From DASTDH01 sp035601575 (lineage in GTDB: Bacteria > Verrucomicrobiota > Verrucomicrobiia > Chthoniobacterales > JAFAMB01), in assembly GCA_035601575.1 (NCBI GenBank), contig DATNNZ010000556.1, positions 1-64,000 of the forward strand: 64,000 nt of DNA, in the 5' to 3' direction. Below the pieces are notes generated by a model. That model was not told where the DNA came from. It saw nothing but the letters and a program-made list of their open reading frames with translations, and did not search any database. The first letter of the stretch is position 1. Each line of letters opens with the position of its first letter. Both the position numbers and the translations under genes were made by a program. Of this stretch, positions 44,320 through 53,748 are shown in pieces.

Positions 44320-45141
44320 CTACAGGAAAAGATCGGCGAGCAGTTTTTGCCGCGGATCGACCGCATAGCCGGAGAAATCGGTCACCCCTGCCTCGCGCAG
44401 AATGTCTTCGTCAATGCAAAATCGGCCGGTGAATGTACTGGCGTCCTTCGTTAGTATGGCATGAGCAGCGTCTGCGACAATTTCCGGTTTGCGGCACTGG
44501 AGCGGGTCAATGCCGGGAAGCAAGTTCAGAGCCGCAGTTTGGATTACCGTCTTCGGCCAAAGACAGTTAAATGCTACGCATTCCGTTTTCCATTCGGCGG
44601 CCAGCCCGAAGGTAAGCATGGCCATCGCGAACTTGGAAACTGTGTAAGCAGTGTGCTGCGCAAACCATCGTGGATCAATCGAGACGGGCGGAGCGAGCGT
44701 TAATACGTGAGGGTTTTCTCGACCAATCAAATGAGGGAGGCACAGCTTCGCGCAGAGGAAGGTGCCCCGGGCGTTGATTTCATACATCAGATCGAATCGC
44801 TTGATTTCAGTGGCATCCGCTCGGGTCACCTGAATGGCGCTGGCATTGTTGACCAGGATATCGATTCCGCCAAACTTGCCCACACATTGGGTAACGGCGT
44901 TCGCGACCTGCTCTTCTGACCGGATGTCTACCTGCAGAGCTAAGGCTTTTCCGCCAGCTTTTTCAATCTGTTCGGCCGCGGTATAAATGGTACCCGGCAG
45001 ACGCGAGTGCGGTTTCGCGGTTTTCGCGACTACTGCAACATTGGCGGCATCTTTCGCAGCGCGCAACGCGATCGCCAATCCGATACCGCGACTGGCGCCA
45101 GTCACAAACAAAGTGCGACCTTTTAAACTGCGCTGTTCCAC
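44320..45141 (-). CDS. Short-chain dehydrogenase (HSDL2-like)
   Basis: A 273-residue SDR with a complete active site: TGASRGIGLAIALRAAKD for nucleotide binding, DILVNNASAI, and YTVSK as catalytic Tyr/Lys. The insert with KTAKPHSRLPGTIYTAAEQI and the end TFTGRFCIDEDILREAGV are typical of the HSDL2-like subgroup, whose substrates are lipid-like but not settled. The gene is divergent from the RND efflux operon. Confidence 0.9.
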   Translation of the reverse strand: MEQRSLKGRTLFVTGASRGIGLAIALRAAKDAANVAVVAKTAKPHSRLPGTIYTAAEQIEKAGGKALALQVDIRSEEQVANAVTQCVGKFGGIDILVNNASAIQVTRADATEIKRFDLMYEINARGTFLCAKLCLPHLIGRENPHVLTLAPPVSIDPRWFAQHTAYTVSKFAMAMLTFGLAAEWKTECVAFNCLWPKTVIQTAALNLLPGIDPLQCRKPEIVADAAHAILTKDASTFTGRFCIDEDILREAGVTDFSGYAVDPRQKLLADLFL

Positions 45142-45254
45142 GCGGGCTATCTTACCGCGTTTGCTCGATTACGCGATCAATCTCATTGCCATCCAGGCAT
45201 CGTGACCGTCCTTGCGATCCGACTAAAGCGAAGCCGCTTCCGATGCGCAATCAA

Positions 45255-45275
45255 GTTACTATCATTTTTAGTAAC
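45255..45275. promoter_or_regulatory. Candidate operator before the RND efflux operon
   Basis: GTTACT at 45255-45260 and AGTAAC at 45270-45275 form a perfect 6-base palindrome with a 9-base AT-rich spacer. It is about 130 bases before the adaptor start and in the shared promoter region with the SDR gene. The shape fits a site for a dimeric repressor; no regulator gene is adjacent. Confidence 0.35.
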
Positions 45276-45402
45276 ATGAATCCATCGTCGCACTTCGAGA
45301 AAAATGATTGCTTGGGGTAGGGCAAAGGATGAAACTCGCTTCCGTGTCATTTGCATTGAATAGGGGCACCGGCTTTCGGTATGCCTGTCCGCAGGAGTCG
45401 TG

Positions 45403-46695
45403 ATGGACAATCGAACCTTTTTGAAACGGGCAAGCTACCTTCTCATTGGCGCGATCAGCGTTGGCTGGGCGGCCTGTAATCAACCGAGTGCCCAACAGGC
45501 AGCTCCACCCCCTCCTCCGGTGACTGTATCCAAACCGATAACAAAAGAAATCGTTGAATGGGACGAATACACTGGGCGGACCGATGCCGTTCAGAGCGTC
45601 AATATCACTGCTCGCGTCAGCGGCTACCTTTACAACATCACTTTTAAGGCAGGAGAAGTACTCAACCAGAATGATCTTCTCTTCGTCATTGACCCCAGGC
45701 CGTACCAAGCTGCTTACGATCAAGCCAACGGACAATTGCGCCAGGCAGAGGCGCAACAGAAACTGAACAATTTGAATCTACAACGTGCGGATGAGCTCCG
45801 CGCGAAGAACGTGATCGCCAAGCAAGACTACGATAACGCGGTGTCACAGAAAAACGTGTCCGACGCTCAGGTTATCGCAGCCCAGGCCGCGGTGGAATCG
45901 GCCCAATTGAACTTGGATTTTACGGATATCAAAGCCCCCGTTTCCGGCCGCATTGGCCGTGAACAAGTGACAGTTGGTAATCTGGTACAAGCAGACTCGA
46001 CCTTGCTCACCACGCTGGTGAGCGTGAACCCGATCTACGCCTATTTTAACGTCGATGAACGTTCGGTGCTGAAATATCGGAAGCTAGTTAGAGAAGGTAA
46101 GCTGCCAGATGCCAGCAGCGGGTCGGTCCCCGTCTATCTCCAGCTGGAAAATGAAAAAGATTTTCCCCACCAGGGAACAATCGATTTTATCAACAACCAA
46201 TTCGATCCATCGACCGGAACTCTGCAGGTCCGAGGTATATTTCCCAATGCGAATGGTTTTTTGGTTCCGGGATCTTTCGTCAGGGTCCGCGTGGCCGCGA
46301 CTCCGAAATACCAGGGTATTCTCGTGACCGACCGAGCGATTGGCAGCGATCAGGGGCAGAAATTTGCGTTGATTGTTCGGGAGGATAACACCGTTGAGCT
46401 TCGCCCTTTGGAACTTGGTCCAGTGGTGGATGGTTTACGAGTTGTCAGAAAAGGACTCACTGGCGACGAAAATGTCATTATCAACGGGCTGGTCAACGCG
46501 CGGCCAGGCTCAAAGGTTAAACCCCAGCCAGGAGATATGAATCAGTTCACGGCCAGCCAACTTGAATTGCAGAAAAATGTGACCGTGGAACCGGCCGGTG
46601 CCAGCAAAGAGAAGCCGTCCGGAAACCAGCCGCAACCGGTCCAGTCGCCAAATCAGGGCAACAAAACCGGCGACACAAAGCAGGGCGGTCACTAA
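45403..46695 (+). CDS. RND efflux periplasmic adaptor (membrane fusion protein)
   Basis: A 430-residue lipoprotein that links the inner-membrane pump to an outer-membrane channel. I start it at the ATG at 45403 because AGGAG lies 5 bases upstream; the GTG immediately before would be too close. The signal ends SVGWAACNQ (lipid-modified Cys). The barrel-sandwich and hairpin parts (ARVSGYLYNITFKAGEVLNQ, then a Gln/Ala-rich coiled coil, then FTDIKAPVSGRIGREQVTVG) match AcrA/MexA. The last 60 residues are a Pro/Gln-rich tail. It is co-transcribed with the pump 15 bases downstream. Confidence 0.94.
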   Translation: MDNRTFLKRASYLLIGAISVGWAACNQPSAQQAAPPPPPVTVSKPITKEIVEWDEYTGRTDAVQSVNITARVSGYLYNITFKAGEVLNQNDLLFVIDPRPYQAAYDQANGQLRQAEAQQKLNNLNLQRADELRAKNVIAKQDYDNAVSQKNVSDAQVIAAQAAVESAQLNLDFTDIKAPVSGRIGREQVTVGNLVQADSTLLTTLVSVNPIYAYFNVDERSVLKYRKLVREGKLPDASSGSVPVYLQLENEKDFPHQGTIDFINNQFDPSTGTLQVRGIFPNANGFLVPGSFVRVRVAATPKYQGILVTDRAIGSDQGQKFALIVREDNTVELRPLELGPVVDGLRVVRKGLTGDENVIINGLVNARPGSKVKPQPGDMNQFTASQLELQKNVTVEPAGASKEKPSGNQPQPVQSPNQGNKTGDTKQGGH

Positions 46696-46710
46696 CGCGG
46701 GAGAGCAGTT

Positions 46711-49700
46711 ATGAAATTCTCCCATTTCTTCATTGAGCGCCCGATTTTCGCGATGGTCATCTCCATCGTAATCGTCATCGCCGGTATGCTGGCATATCTC
46801 GGATTGCCGACGGCGCAATACCCGGAGATCGCCCCTCCGACGATTCAAGTTACGGCGAGCTATCCTGGCGCCGATCCCAAAGTGGTCGCCGAGACGGTAG
46901 CCACACCGATCGAAGAGCAGGTCAACGGTGTTGAGAACATGCTTTATATGTCCTCGCAATCGACGGCCGACGGCGCGATGACTCTGACCGTCACCTTCGC
47001 GCTTGGGACGAATTTAGATATCGCCCAGGTCTTGGTACAGAATCGTGTCGCCATCGCGAACCCTCAGCTTCCGCAAACCGTCCGAGCCTTGGGTGTAACG
47101 GTGCAGAAACAGTCTCCCGACCTGATGATGGTTGTCCATCTGCTCTCGCCCAAGGGTACCTATGATCAGGCTTATATCAGCAATTACGCCTTTCTTCAGG
47201 TTCGCGACGTGCTTTCCCGTCTGCTGGGGGTTGGCAATGTCACTGTCTTCGGTGCACGCGAGTACAGCATGCGTATCTGGCTCGACCCGGACAGGATGTA
47301 CTCACGAGGTTTGACCACGGATGATATTGTCAGCGCTATCCAGGCGCAGAATATCCAAGTGGCTGCAGGGCGCCTGGGAGCTGAACCAGCCCCGCCGGGT
47401 ACCGAACTTGCACTGACCTTGAATACCCAGGGTCGTCTCATCACGCCGGACCAATTTGGTCAGATCATTGTGAAGCGCGGCGACAATGGGCAGATTGTTT
47501 ATCTTGCCGACGTCGGACGCGTCGATCTCGGAGCCAAGGATTACAATGTTAATTCCTATCTGGACGGTCAACCGGCGGTGGCGTTGGCCATTTTTCAACT
47601 TCCGGGCTCTAACGCAGTAAAGACTGCACACGCAGTGCGGGACACGATGAAGAATCTTTCCCAAGCATTTCCCCAGGACTTGGAGTACACCATCGTCTAC
47701 GATCCGACGCAGTTCATCGAGCAATCGGTCGAAGCTGTCATCCACACGCTTTTTGAAGCGGTGATTCTGGTTTTGATTGTTGTACTGGTTTTTCTGCAGA
47801 CTTGGCGCGCGACCATCATTCCTCTACTCGCAGTGCCAGTTTCCCTGATTGGTACTTTCGCGGTGTTGGCTGCGTTCGGTTTCTCGCTCAATAATTTGTC
47901 GCTGTTTGGACTGGTGCTCGCGATCGGGATCGTCGTCGATGATGCGATCGTGGTCGTAGAGGCAGTCGAGCATAACATCGAACTGGGTATGCCGCCCAAG
48001 GAGGCGACGGAGAAGGCGATGGACCAGGTTGGAGGTGCGGTCGTCGCGATCGCCATCGTTCTCAGCGCAGTGTTTATTCCGACTGCGTTTATTACTGGCA
48101 TTACCGGGCAGTTTTATCGTCAGTTCGCCTTAACGATCGCTGTATCAACGTTGATCTCGGCCTTTAACTCTCTCACGTTAAGTCCGGCCCTGGCCGGGTT
48201 GCTGTTGAAACCGCGGGACGCAAAGAAAGACTTTTTGACCCGGGCCTTCGATCTCGTCCTGGGCTGGTTTTTCCGTCTCTTTAACAAGACGTTCAACGCT
48301 GGCGTGAACGGCTACACCCGGGTTGTGCAACGGCTATTACGGGTCTCCGCGATCGTGTTGCTCGTCTACGCTGGTCTGTTGGTTTTGACCGGGTGGGAGT
48401 TCGACAAGGTGCCTGGGGGATTCATTCCGACCCAAGACCAGGGTTATCTGATTGCATTCGCGCAGCTGCCTGACGGAGCTTCGCTCCAAAGATCGGATGA
48501 AGTGCGCAAAGAGATGTCTGAGATCGCTCGCAAAATTCCAGGGGTTGCCCATACCGTGGAGTTCACCGGATACTCCGGGCTCGATGGTACGAATCGCAAT
48601 AACACGGTGACAACGTTCTTGACGCTCGCCCCCTTCGAAGAGCGGGTCAAAGATCCGAAATTGAGCGGGACCGGCATTACGGCGGCGCTCCGGCCGAAGT
48701 TTGCTCAAATCCAGGATGCAAGGGTCCTCGTTTTTCCGCCGCCACCGGTGCGCGGAATCGGGAATGCGGGTGGATTCAAAATGCAGGTTCAGGATCGGCG
48801 CGGAGCTGGGCTGCCAGCTTTACAAGCGGCAACCGACCTTTTGATTACGAAGGCAAGTTCCGGGCACGGCCTCGTCGGATTGTTCACGAGTTTTCGGTCC
48901 CAGGTTCCTCAGCTTTACCTCGATATCGACCGGCGAAAAGCCGAGACCCTGGACGTTCCGTTGAACTCGGTATTCGACACTTTGCAGGCTTATCTCGGCT
49001 CAACTTATGTTAATGATTTCAATTTTCTGAACCGGACCGATCAGGTCAACATCCAGGCGGACGCAGGGTTTCGGGTGGAACCCGAATCCATTGGGCAGCT
49101 CTACACCCGAAATAACAAGAACCAGATGGTTCCTCTTGGCACGTTGCTCGACATCCAAGAAATCAACGGGCCGGACAAGGTGATGCATTATAACATTTAT
49201 CCGTCAGCAGAAATCAATGGAAATACATTGCCAGGGGTAAGCTCGGGACAGGCTATTCAGGTGATGGAACAGTTGGCGAAGGAGAATCTCCCAAGCCAAT
49301 TTGGCTTTGAATGGACGGAACTGACGTTGCAACAGATTCTGGCCGGCAACTCTTCGGTCTATATTTTTCCGCTCTGCGTGCTCTTCGTTTTTCTAGTATT
49401 GGCTGCTCAATACGAGAGTTGGTCGCTGCCTTTAGCGATCATCCTTATTGTGCCCATGTGTCTGTTTGCAGCGATTTCCGGCGTTTCCCTGAGATCGATG
49501 GACAACAATATTTTCACCCAAATTGGCTTTGTCGTGCTGGTTGGTTTGGCTTGTAAGAACGCAATCCTGATCGTCGAATTCGCCAAGCAACAGATGGATG
49601 CCGGCCACGATCGGATGGAGTCCGCGGTGGAAGCAGCCAAGCTGCGTCTTCGCCCGATCTTAATGACCTCCTTTGCCTTTACTCTCGGCGTGCTGCCGCT

Positions 49701-49893
49701 GGTGGTAGCCGTCGGTCCCGGCGCCGAAATGCGTCAGGCGATCGGTACAGCTGTTTTCAGTGGGATGATCGGCGTCACCTTGTTTGGGATCTTCCTGACC
49801 CCGGTTTTCTTTTCCGTGATCATGAAACTGTTCGGCCGTAAGCCTGCCGAAAAAAAGGTGCCGGTTGAGCAGGTTCCGGTTAGTCAAAACTAG
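46711..49893 (+). CDS. RND multidrug efflux pump (HAE-1, AcrB-like)
   Basis: A 1060-residue proton-driven exporter, full length for the family. N-terminal MKFSHFFIERPIFAMVISIV, the porter-domain repeats, the helix-4 proton-relay GIVVDDAIVVVEAVEHNIE and the later LVGLACKNAILIVEFAKQQ are all as in AcrB. It exports hydrophobic or amphipathic compounds with the adaptor encoded just upstream. An outer-membrane channel gene (TolC type) is not next to it and must come from elsewhere. Confidence 0.96.
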   Translation: MKFSHFFIERPIFAMVISIVIVIAGMLAYLGLPTAQYPEIAPPTIQVTASYPGADPKVVAETVATPIEEQVNGVENMLYMSSQSTADGAMTLTVTFALGTNLDIAQVLVQNRVAIANPQLPQTVRALGVTVQKQSPDLMMVVHLLSPKGTYDQAYISNYAFLQVRDVLSRLLGVGNVTVFGAREYSMRIWLDPDRMYSRGLTTDDIVSAIQAQNIQVAAGRLGAEPAPPGTELALTLNTQGRLITPDQFGQIIVKRGDNGQIVYLADVGRVDLGAKDYNVNSYLDGQPAVALAIFQLPGSNAVKTAHAVRDTMKNLSQAFPQDLEYTIVYDPTQFIEQSVEAVIHTLFEAVILVLIVVLVFLQTWRATIIPLLAVPVSLIGTFAVLAAFGFSLNNLSLFGLVLAIGIVVDDAIVVVEAVEHNIELGMPPKEATEKAMDQVGGAVVAIAIVLSAVFIPTAFITGITGQFYRQFALTIAVSTLISAFNSLTLSPALAGLLLKPRDAKKDFLTRAFDLVLGWFFRLFNKTFNAGVNGYTRVVQRLLRVSAIVLLVYAGLLVLTGWEFDKVPGGFIPTQDQGYLIAFAQLPDGASLQRSDEVRKEMSEIARKIPGVAHTVEFTGYSGLDGTNRNNTVTTFLTLAPFEERVKDPKLSGTGITAALRPKFAQIQDARVLVFPPPPVRGIGNAGGFKMQVQDRRGAGLPALQAATDLLITKASSGHGLVGLFTSFRSQVPQLYLDIDRRKAETLDVPLNSVFDTLQAYLGSTYVNDFNFLNRTDQVNIQADAGFRVEPESIGQLYTRNNKNQMVPLGTLLDIQEINGPDKVMHYNIYPSAEINGNTLPGVSSGQAIQVMEQLAKENLPSQFGFEWTELTLQQILAGNSSVYIFPLCVLFVFLVLAAQYESWSLPLAIILIVPMCLFAAISGVSLRSMDNNIFTQIGFVVLVGLACKNAILIVEFAKQQMDAGHDRMESAVEAAKLRLRPILMTSFAFTLGVLPLVVAVGPGAEMRQAIGTAVFSGMIGVTLFGIFLTPVFFSVIMKLFGRKPAEKKVPVEQVPVSQN

Positions 49894-49936
49894 ATGACAC
49901 TGTATTTTCGGGATAAATGGACCTATCTAAGTCAGC

Positions 49937-50620
49937 ATGAGTGAGACCGGCATTCGGAGCGATGCGGATTGCGCTCACCGATTTATCTCAGCCGACCAGG
50001 CAGAACCGGGCCCGGAGCCTGCCCTGGTTCTTCTCCACGATTCTGGCGCGAACGAGGAGCAACTGCTTTCGGTAGCGGAAGTCTGGGCGCGAGATCATCG
50101 AACCAATGTGCTCAGCCTCCGGGGATGGTTTCCATACAATGAAGGGTATTCCTTCTTGGGGAGTCCAAACGATTTAATTTGCAAAGAGACCTGTTTCATC
50201 GAACGGGCCGACCGGATCTCAAAGTTTCTCGAGTGGGCGGTCGGTGAGTACGATCTTAATCCAGGACGAACTGTTGTTTTTGGAATGGGCGACGGAGCTA
50301 CTCTGGCAGCTTCCCTCCTTTTTGTTCATTCAGAACTGTTGGGCGGTGCAGTCTTGATTCGACCGAAATCGCCGTTTCGACCGAAGCCGCTGCCCGCGCT
50401 TCCATGTTATCCAATCCTCCTCGTTACCGGTCAGCGCGAACCTGCTGATTTCCAAGCTGAAGCGAAGGAACTGAGTGACCTGTTGTTCCAGTGCGGCTGT
50501 AGCGTTCGACGAGTCCGCGTGCCTCTGGATCATCGCTTTGAGGCCAAACTGATCCGCGCCGGCAGCGCGTGGCATCGCAAAGTCTCTTCCGTCGACATTT
50601 CTATCGAGTGCGCCATCTGA
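49937..50620 (+). CDS. Alpha/beta-hydrolase-fold protein lacking the nucleophile
   Basis: A 227-residue protein with the layout of YpfH/phospholipase-carboxylesterase hydrolases: ALVLLHDSGANEEQLLSVAE, NVLSLRGWFPYNEGYSFLG, then the nucleophile elbow, a strand PILLVTGQREPAD, and LDHRFEAKLI near the end. In active relatives the elbow reads G-F-S-Q-G-A; here it is GMGDGATLA, with Gly instead of Ser. The usual Asp in the RxDP-type segment is Glu. Esterase activity is therefore doubtful. It follows the RND pump by 43 bases on the same strand. Confidence 0.75.
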   Translation: MSETGIRSDADCAHRFISADQAEPGPEPALVLLHDSGANEEQLLSVAEVWARDHRTNVLSLRGWFPYNEGYSFLGSPNDLICKETCFIERADRISKFLEWAVGEYDLNPGRTVVFGMGDGATLAASLLFVHSELLGGAVLIRPKSPFRPKPLPALPCYPILLVTGQREPADFQAEAKELSDLLFQCGCSVRRVRVPLDHRFEAKLIRAGSAWHRKVSSVDISIECAI

Positions 50621-50709
50621 CCGTTTCGATAGAAATTTGCTTTGTGGTTTTTTCCTGATAAGGAAAATCCCGAGCGGGTTTTATCATCCAGCCGACAGAA
50701 GTTTTTATC

Positions 50710-51732
50710 ATGAAAGTAGCCGTTCTTTTTGGTGGCAACAGTTCGGAACGTGATGTGTCGATCGCCAGTGGCGCTCAAGTAACCAAAGCATTGCGTGAGG
50801 CGGGGCATCGAGTGATTGCGGTTGATACGTTTCGCGGTGTTTTGTCCGACGTAGAGCAGCAGAGTTTGCTGTCTCGCGGCGTTGCTCCCGCTCCGCCTTC
50901 CGAGCACGAGCTTCAAGTGGTCCGCGCGAAAACCGGGGGGATTGTCCAAGCCTCCTACTTTGGTGATGCGGATGTTGTGTTTCTCGCGTTGCACGGGGGG
51001 ACGGGTGAAGATGGAACCATTCAAGCCGTTTTTTCGGCTGCCGGGATCCAATACACGGGCAGCGAGCATGTGGGAAGCGCTGCCGCAATGGACAAGGATC
51101 TGGCCAAGCGGTTATTCGTAGCGCGCGATGTCCCAACTCCTAAGTGGCTGATGGCGCCAACGGATCCGGAATACGCCTGCGCGCAACTTGGGCTTCCCTT
51201 AGTAGTGAAGCCGAATAAGCAGGGATCCACTATCGGATTATCGGTGGTTAAAAAGCGGGAGGATTTACCGGCTGCGGTCGCGGAAGCTTACCGGCATGAT
51301 GACGAGGTGATGCTTGAGCAGTTTGTTCCTGGCCGCGAATTCACGGTCGGAATCCTCGGTGAGCGCGCGTTGGCTGTGGGTGAAATTGTTCCGAAGTTGT
51401 CAGATATTTTCGATTACGAAAGCAAGTACCAGCCAGATGGAGCTGAAGAGATTTTTCCGGCCGACATTTCCTCCGAAGCGACCACAGCGATGCAAAACCT
51501 GGGTCTTCGTGCTCATCGAGCATTGAAGCTTCGCGACTATAGCCGAGTCGATTTCCGGATGGATCCGAATGGAAATATTTGGTGCCTGGAGGTGAACACT
51601 CTCCCCGGCATGACTGCCCAAAGCCTGCTTCCAAAATCGGCAGCGGCAGTTGGTATTTCGTTTCCTGCTCTCTGTGACGAGATCTGTCGACTGGCGTTGG
51701 CGCGCAAAAGCCGCTCAGAAGAATCCCCATGA
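50710..51732 (+). CDS. ddl: D-alanine--D-alanine ligase
   Basis: Joins two D-Ala with ATP for peptidoglycan precursors. The 340-residue ATP-grasp protein starts MKVAVLFGGNSSERDVSIAS; it has ALHGGTGEDGTIQAVF, the ATP-binding LVVKPNKQGSTIGLSVVK, VMLEQFVPGREFTVGILG, and the Mg-binding end CLEVNTLPGMTAQSLLPK, all characteristic. The length is slightly above the usual 300-310. It overlaps the small EamA gene by 4 bases. No other cell-wall genes are nearby. Confidence 0.96.
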   Translation: MKVAVLFGGNSSERDVSIASGAQVTKALREAGHRVIAVDTFRGVLSDVEQQSLLSRGVAPAPPSEHELQVVRAKTGGIVQASYFGDADVVFLALHGGTGEDGTIQAVFSAAGIQYTGSEHVGSAAAMDKDLAKRLFVARDVPTPKWLMAPTDPEYACAQLGLPLVVKPNKQGSTIGLSVVKKREDLPAAVAEAYRHDDEVMLEQFVPGREFTVGILGERALAVGEIVPKLSDIFDYESKYQPDGAEEIFPADISSEATTAMQNLGLRAHRALKLRDYSRVDFRMDPNGNIWCLEVNTLPGMTAQSLLPKSAAAVGISFPALCDEICRLALARKSRSEESP

Positions 51733-52166
51733 CCTGGTGGGGATACGCATTACTCTCTGCTGCCTGTTGGGGTATCCAATACGTCTTGATGGAGACTCTT
51801 TTCCGAAGAGTAGATTTTGCCGCTGCATTTTCGTTCCTCAGCTTAGCCAATGGTATCTTGGTGGCTGCTATTCTCTGGATTCTTTACCCTCGCCAAAACT
51901 GGTGGAGGCTGGGCGAGAGCTGGTCGGTGATCTGGCTAGTCGTCTTGTATCTAGTTTTCGGTACCGGCGCTTACCTTTTCAATGCGTTAGCCATCAACCA
52001 GAAGAACGCCACCTTGGCTTCCCTTCTCGAGATCAGCTACCCGCTTTTCATCATCCTCTTCACCGCGATCTTCTTTCGCCAAATCCATCTGGATTTAATT
52101 GGAATGACCGGAGCGGCGCTGATTTTCATCGGCTGCGTTTTGGTTGTCTTTAGTCGAGCGAGCTGA
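51729..52166 (+). CDS. Half-size EamA/DMT-type membrane protein
   Basis: A 145-residue integral membrane protein with about five hydrophobic helices, corresponding to one EamA module (helix 1 WWGYALLSAACWGIQYVLME; last helices LEISYPLFIILFTAIFF and MTGAALIFIGCVLVVFS). Full DMT transporters contain two such modules, so this one would need to form dimers. The start codon overlaps the ddl stop by 4 bases, indicating coupled translation. The substrate is unknown. Confidence 0.8.
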   Translation: MTWWGYALLSAACWGIQYVLMETLFRRVDFAAAFSFLSLANGILVAAILWILYPRQNWWRLGESWSVIWLVVLYLVFGTGAYLFNALAINQKNATLASLLEISYPLFIILFTAIFFRQIHLDLIGMTGAALIFIGCVLVVFSRAS

Positions 52167-52190
52167 AGGAACGCCGGCGTTCGTCAGTCC

Positions 52191-53666
52191 TCATTCCTCC
52201 TCCGTGACCGGTTTGGGCCGCAACTTTTCCATCAGGTGCGTCTTTAGTTCATGCAGCCCGAGCTCTAAGCCAACCGGGTAGATGTGCGGGTTGAGCAGAC
52301 GTGTAATGCCGGGATAAAACCGTTTCAATTCTGCTTGGGTCGACGCCCGCGTTTCCTGAATTGGGGGCGACTGGTAAACTAGCTTGCCTTCACGGAAGAT
52401 TGGAATCAGGAGATCGCGGTATTTGGTTTTGGCCGAAATCCCTTTCCGCATGGTTACGTCCGCGGGATTTACAATCGTTGGCGGACTTTTGATTCCACCG
52501 ATTTCGTTATATAGCATATCGGCTATATACTCATCCTCACGTTCAAAACGGCGGACTTGGAGAAAGCCCGGGTTAGAAGCTTTTACCGCTTGCTCAGATA
52601 ATTTGATCTTATACTCCCAATTATCGCCGCGCGGTCGCACTGCCCCCAGTTTGAATACCCCGCCTAAGGCTGGCTGGTCGAAGGCTGTCACCAGCTTGGT
52701 GCCGACTCCCCACGCATCGATGAGCGCTCCTTGGGATTGCAAACTGCTAATGATATGTTCGTCTAAATCGTTGCTGGCCAGAATTTGGGTTTTTTCGAAT
52801 CCTGCTTCGTCCAACAGGCGGCGAGCTTGGATGCTCAGATAAGCCAGATCTCCGGAATCGAGCCGAATGCCCATGAGATCATGGCCTTGCTGGCGCAAGG
52901 CCCGGCCAATCTCGATGGCATTTCGCACGCCAGTTAACGTGTCATAGGTGTCGACTAGGAAAATGGTATTGCCAGGGAGTGTGGCGGCGAAAGCTGCGAA
53001 GGCCTCCGGTTCGCTCGGAAACGACATCACCCAGCTATGCGCATGTGTGCCTCGGACTGGTATGCCGAAAACCTTGCCTGCCAAAACATTGGAGGTGGCT
53101 GCGCAACCTCCAATGTAGGCGGCACGCGTTGCCGCCAGCGCGCCATCAGGACCGTGGGCCCGTCGCAATCCAAACTCAAGAACCGGTGCTCCCTTCGCGG
53201 CGAGACAAATGCGCGCGGCCTTGGTAGCGATCAATGTTTGGAAATTGATGATGTTGAGCAGCGCGGTCTCAAAGAGCTGGCACTGGAGCAGAGGCCCACT
53301 AATCCGCAGCAGCGGTTCGTGCGGAAATACGGCGCTGCCTTCTGGAATCGCTTCAATATTGCCGGAGAAGCTAAGAGTGCGGAGATAGTCCAAGAAAGCG
53401 GTCTCGAAGAGTTTCTTCCCGTCGCCTCCTTCCAGGGTTCCGAGGTACGCCAGATCGTCGGACCCAAAGCGAAAATGAATAATGTAATTTATCGCATCCG
53501 CCAAGCCACAAGCGATCGTGTATCCGCTTTGGAAAGGATGCTCACGAAAAGTAAGATGAAAAACCGCTTCCTGATCCAGCCGGTTCTGTTTCCAGTAACC
53601 GTAAGCCATCGTTAGCTGGTACAGATCGGTCAACAGTGCGGGCGAAGCCCGATCCTGAGCATCCAT
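52191..53666 (-). CDS. pncB: Nicotinate phosphoribosyltransferase
   Basis: Makes nicotinate mononucleotide from nicotinate and PRPP in NAD salvage. The 491-residue protein begins with PALLTDLYQLTMAYGYWKQN; it has the catalytic region GLRRAHGPDGALAATRAAY (phosphorylated His type), GIPVRGTHAHSWVMSFPSEP, FLVDTYDTLTGVRNA, GIRLDSGDLAYLS and the DAWGVGTKLVTAFDQPAL phosphate site. It is intact and stands alone on the minus strand after a short repeat-bearing gap. Confidence 0.95.
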   Translation of the reverse strand: MDAQDRASPALLTDLYQLTMAYGYWKQNRLDQEAVFHLTFREHPFQSGYTIACGLADAINYIIHFRFGSDDLAYLGTLEGGDGKKLFETAFLDYLRTLSFSGNIEAIPEGSAVFPHEPLLRISGPLLQCQLFETALLNIINFQTLIATKAARICLAAKGAPVLEFGLRRAHGPDGALAATRAAYIGGCAATSNVLAGKVFGIPVRGTHAHSWVMSFPSEPEAFAAFAATLPGNTIFLVDTYDTLTGVRNAIEIGRALRQQGHDLMGIRLDSGDLAYLSIQARRLLDEAGFEKTQILASNDLDEHIISSLQSQGALIDAWGVGTKLVTAFDQPALGGVFKLGAVRPRGDNWEYKIKLSEQAVKASNPGFLQVRRFEREDEYIADMLYNEIGGIKSPPTIVNPADVTMRKGISAKTKYRDLLIPIFREGKLVYQSPPIQETRASTQAELKRFYPGITRLLNPHIYPVGLELGLHELKTHLMEKLRPKPVTEEE

Positions 53667-53680
53667 CCCCGGAATGAATA

Positions 53681-53748
53681 GCCAATATTTGCAATTGGCT
53701 ACCGCTATTCGCTTCTCGGCTATCGGCTATTGGCCATTGGCTATCTTT
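53681..53748. repeat. GGCTATYGGCTATT-type phrase repeat
   Basis: A 68-base block of short units (AATAGCCAATATTTG, CAATTGGCTACCGCTATTCG, CTCGGCTATCGGCTATTGGC, CATTGGCTAT), partly inverted copies of one another. It fills the gap before the nicotinate phosphoribosyltransferase start and runs into the stop of the thioredoxin-fold gene. It resembles the unit at 27249-27264. Confidence 0.55.
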
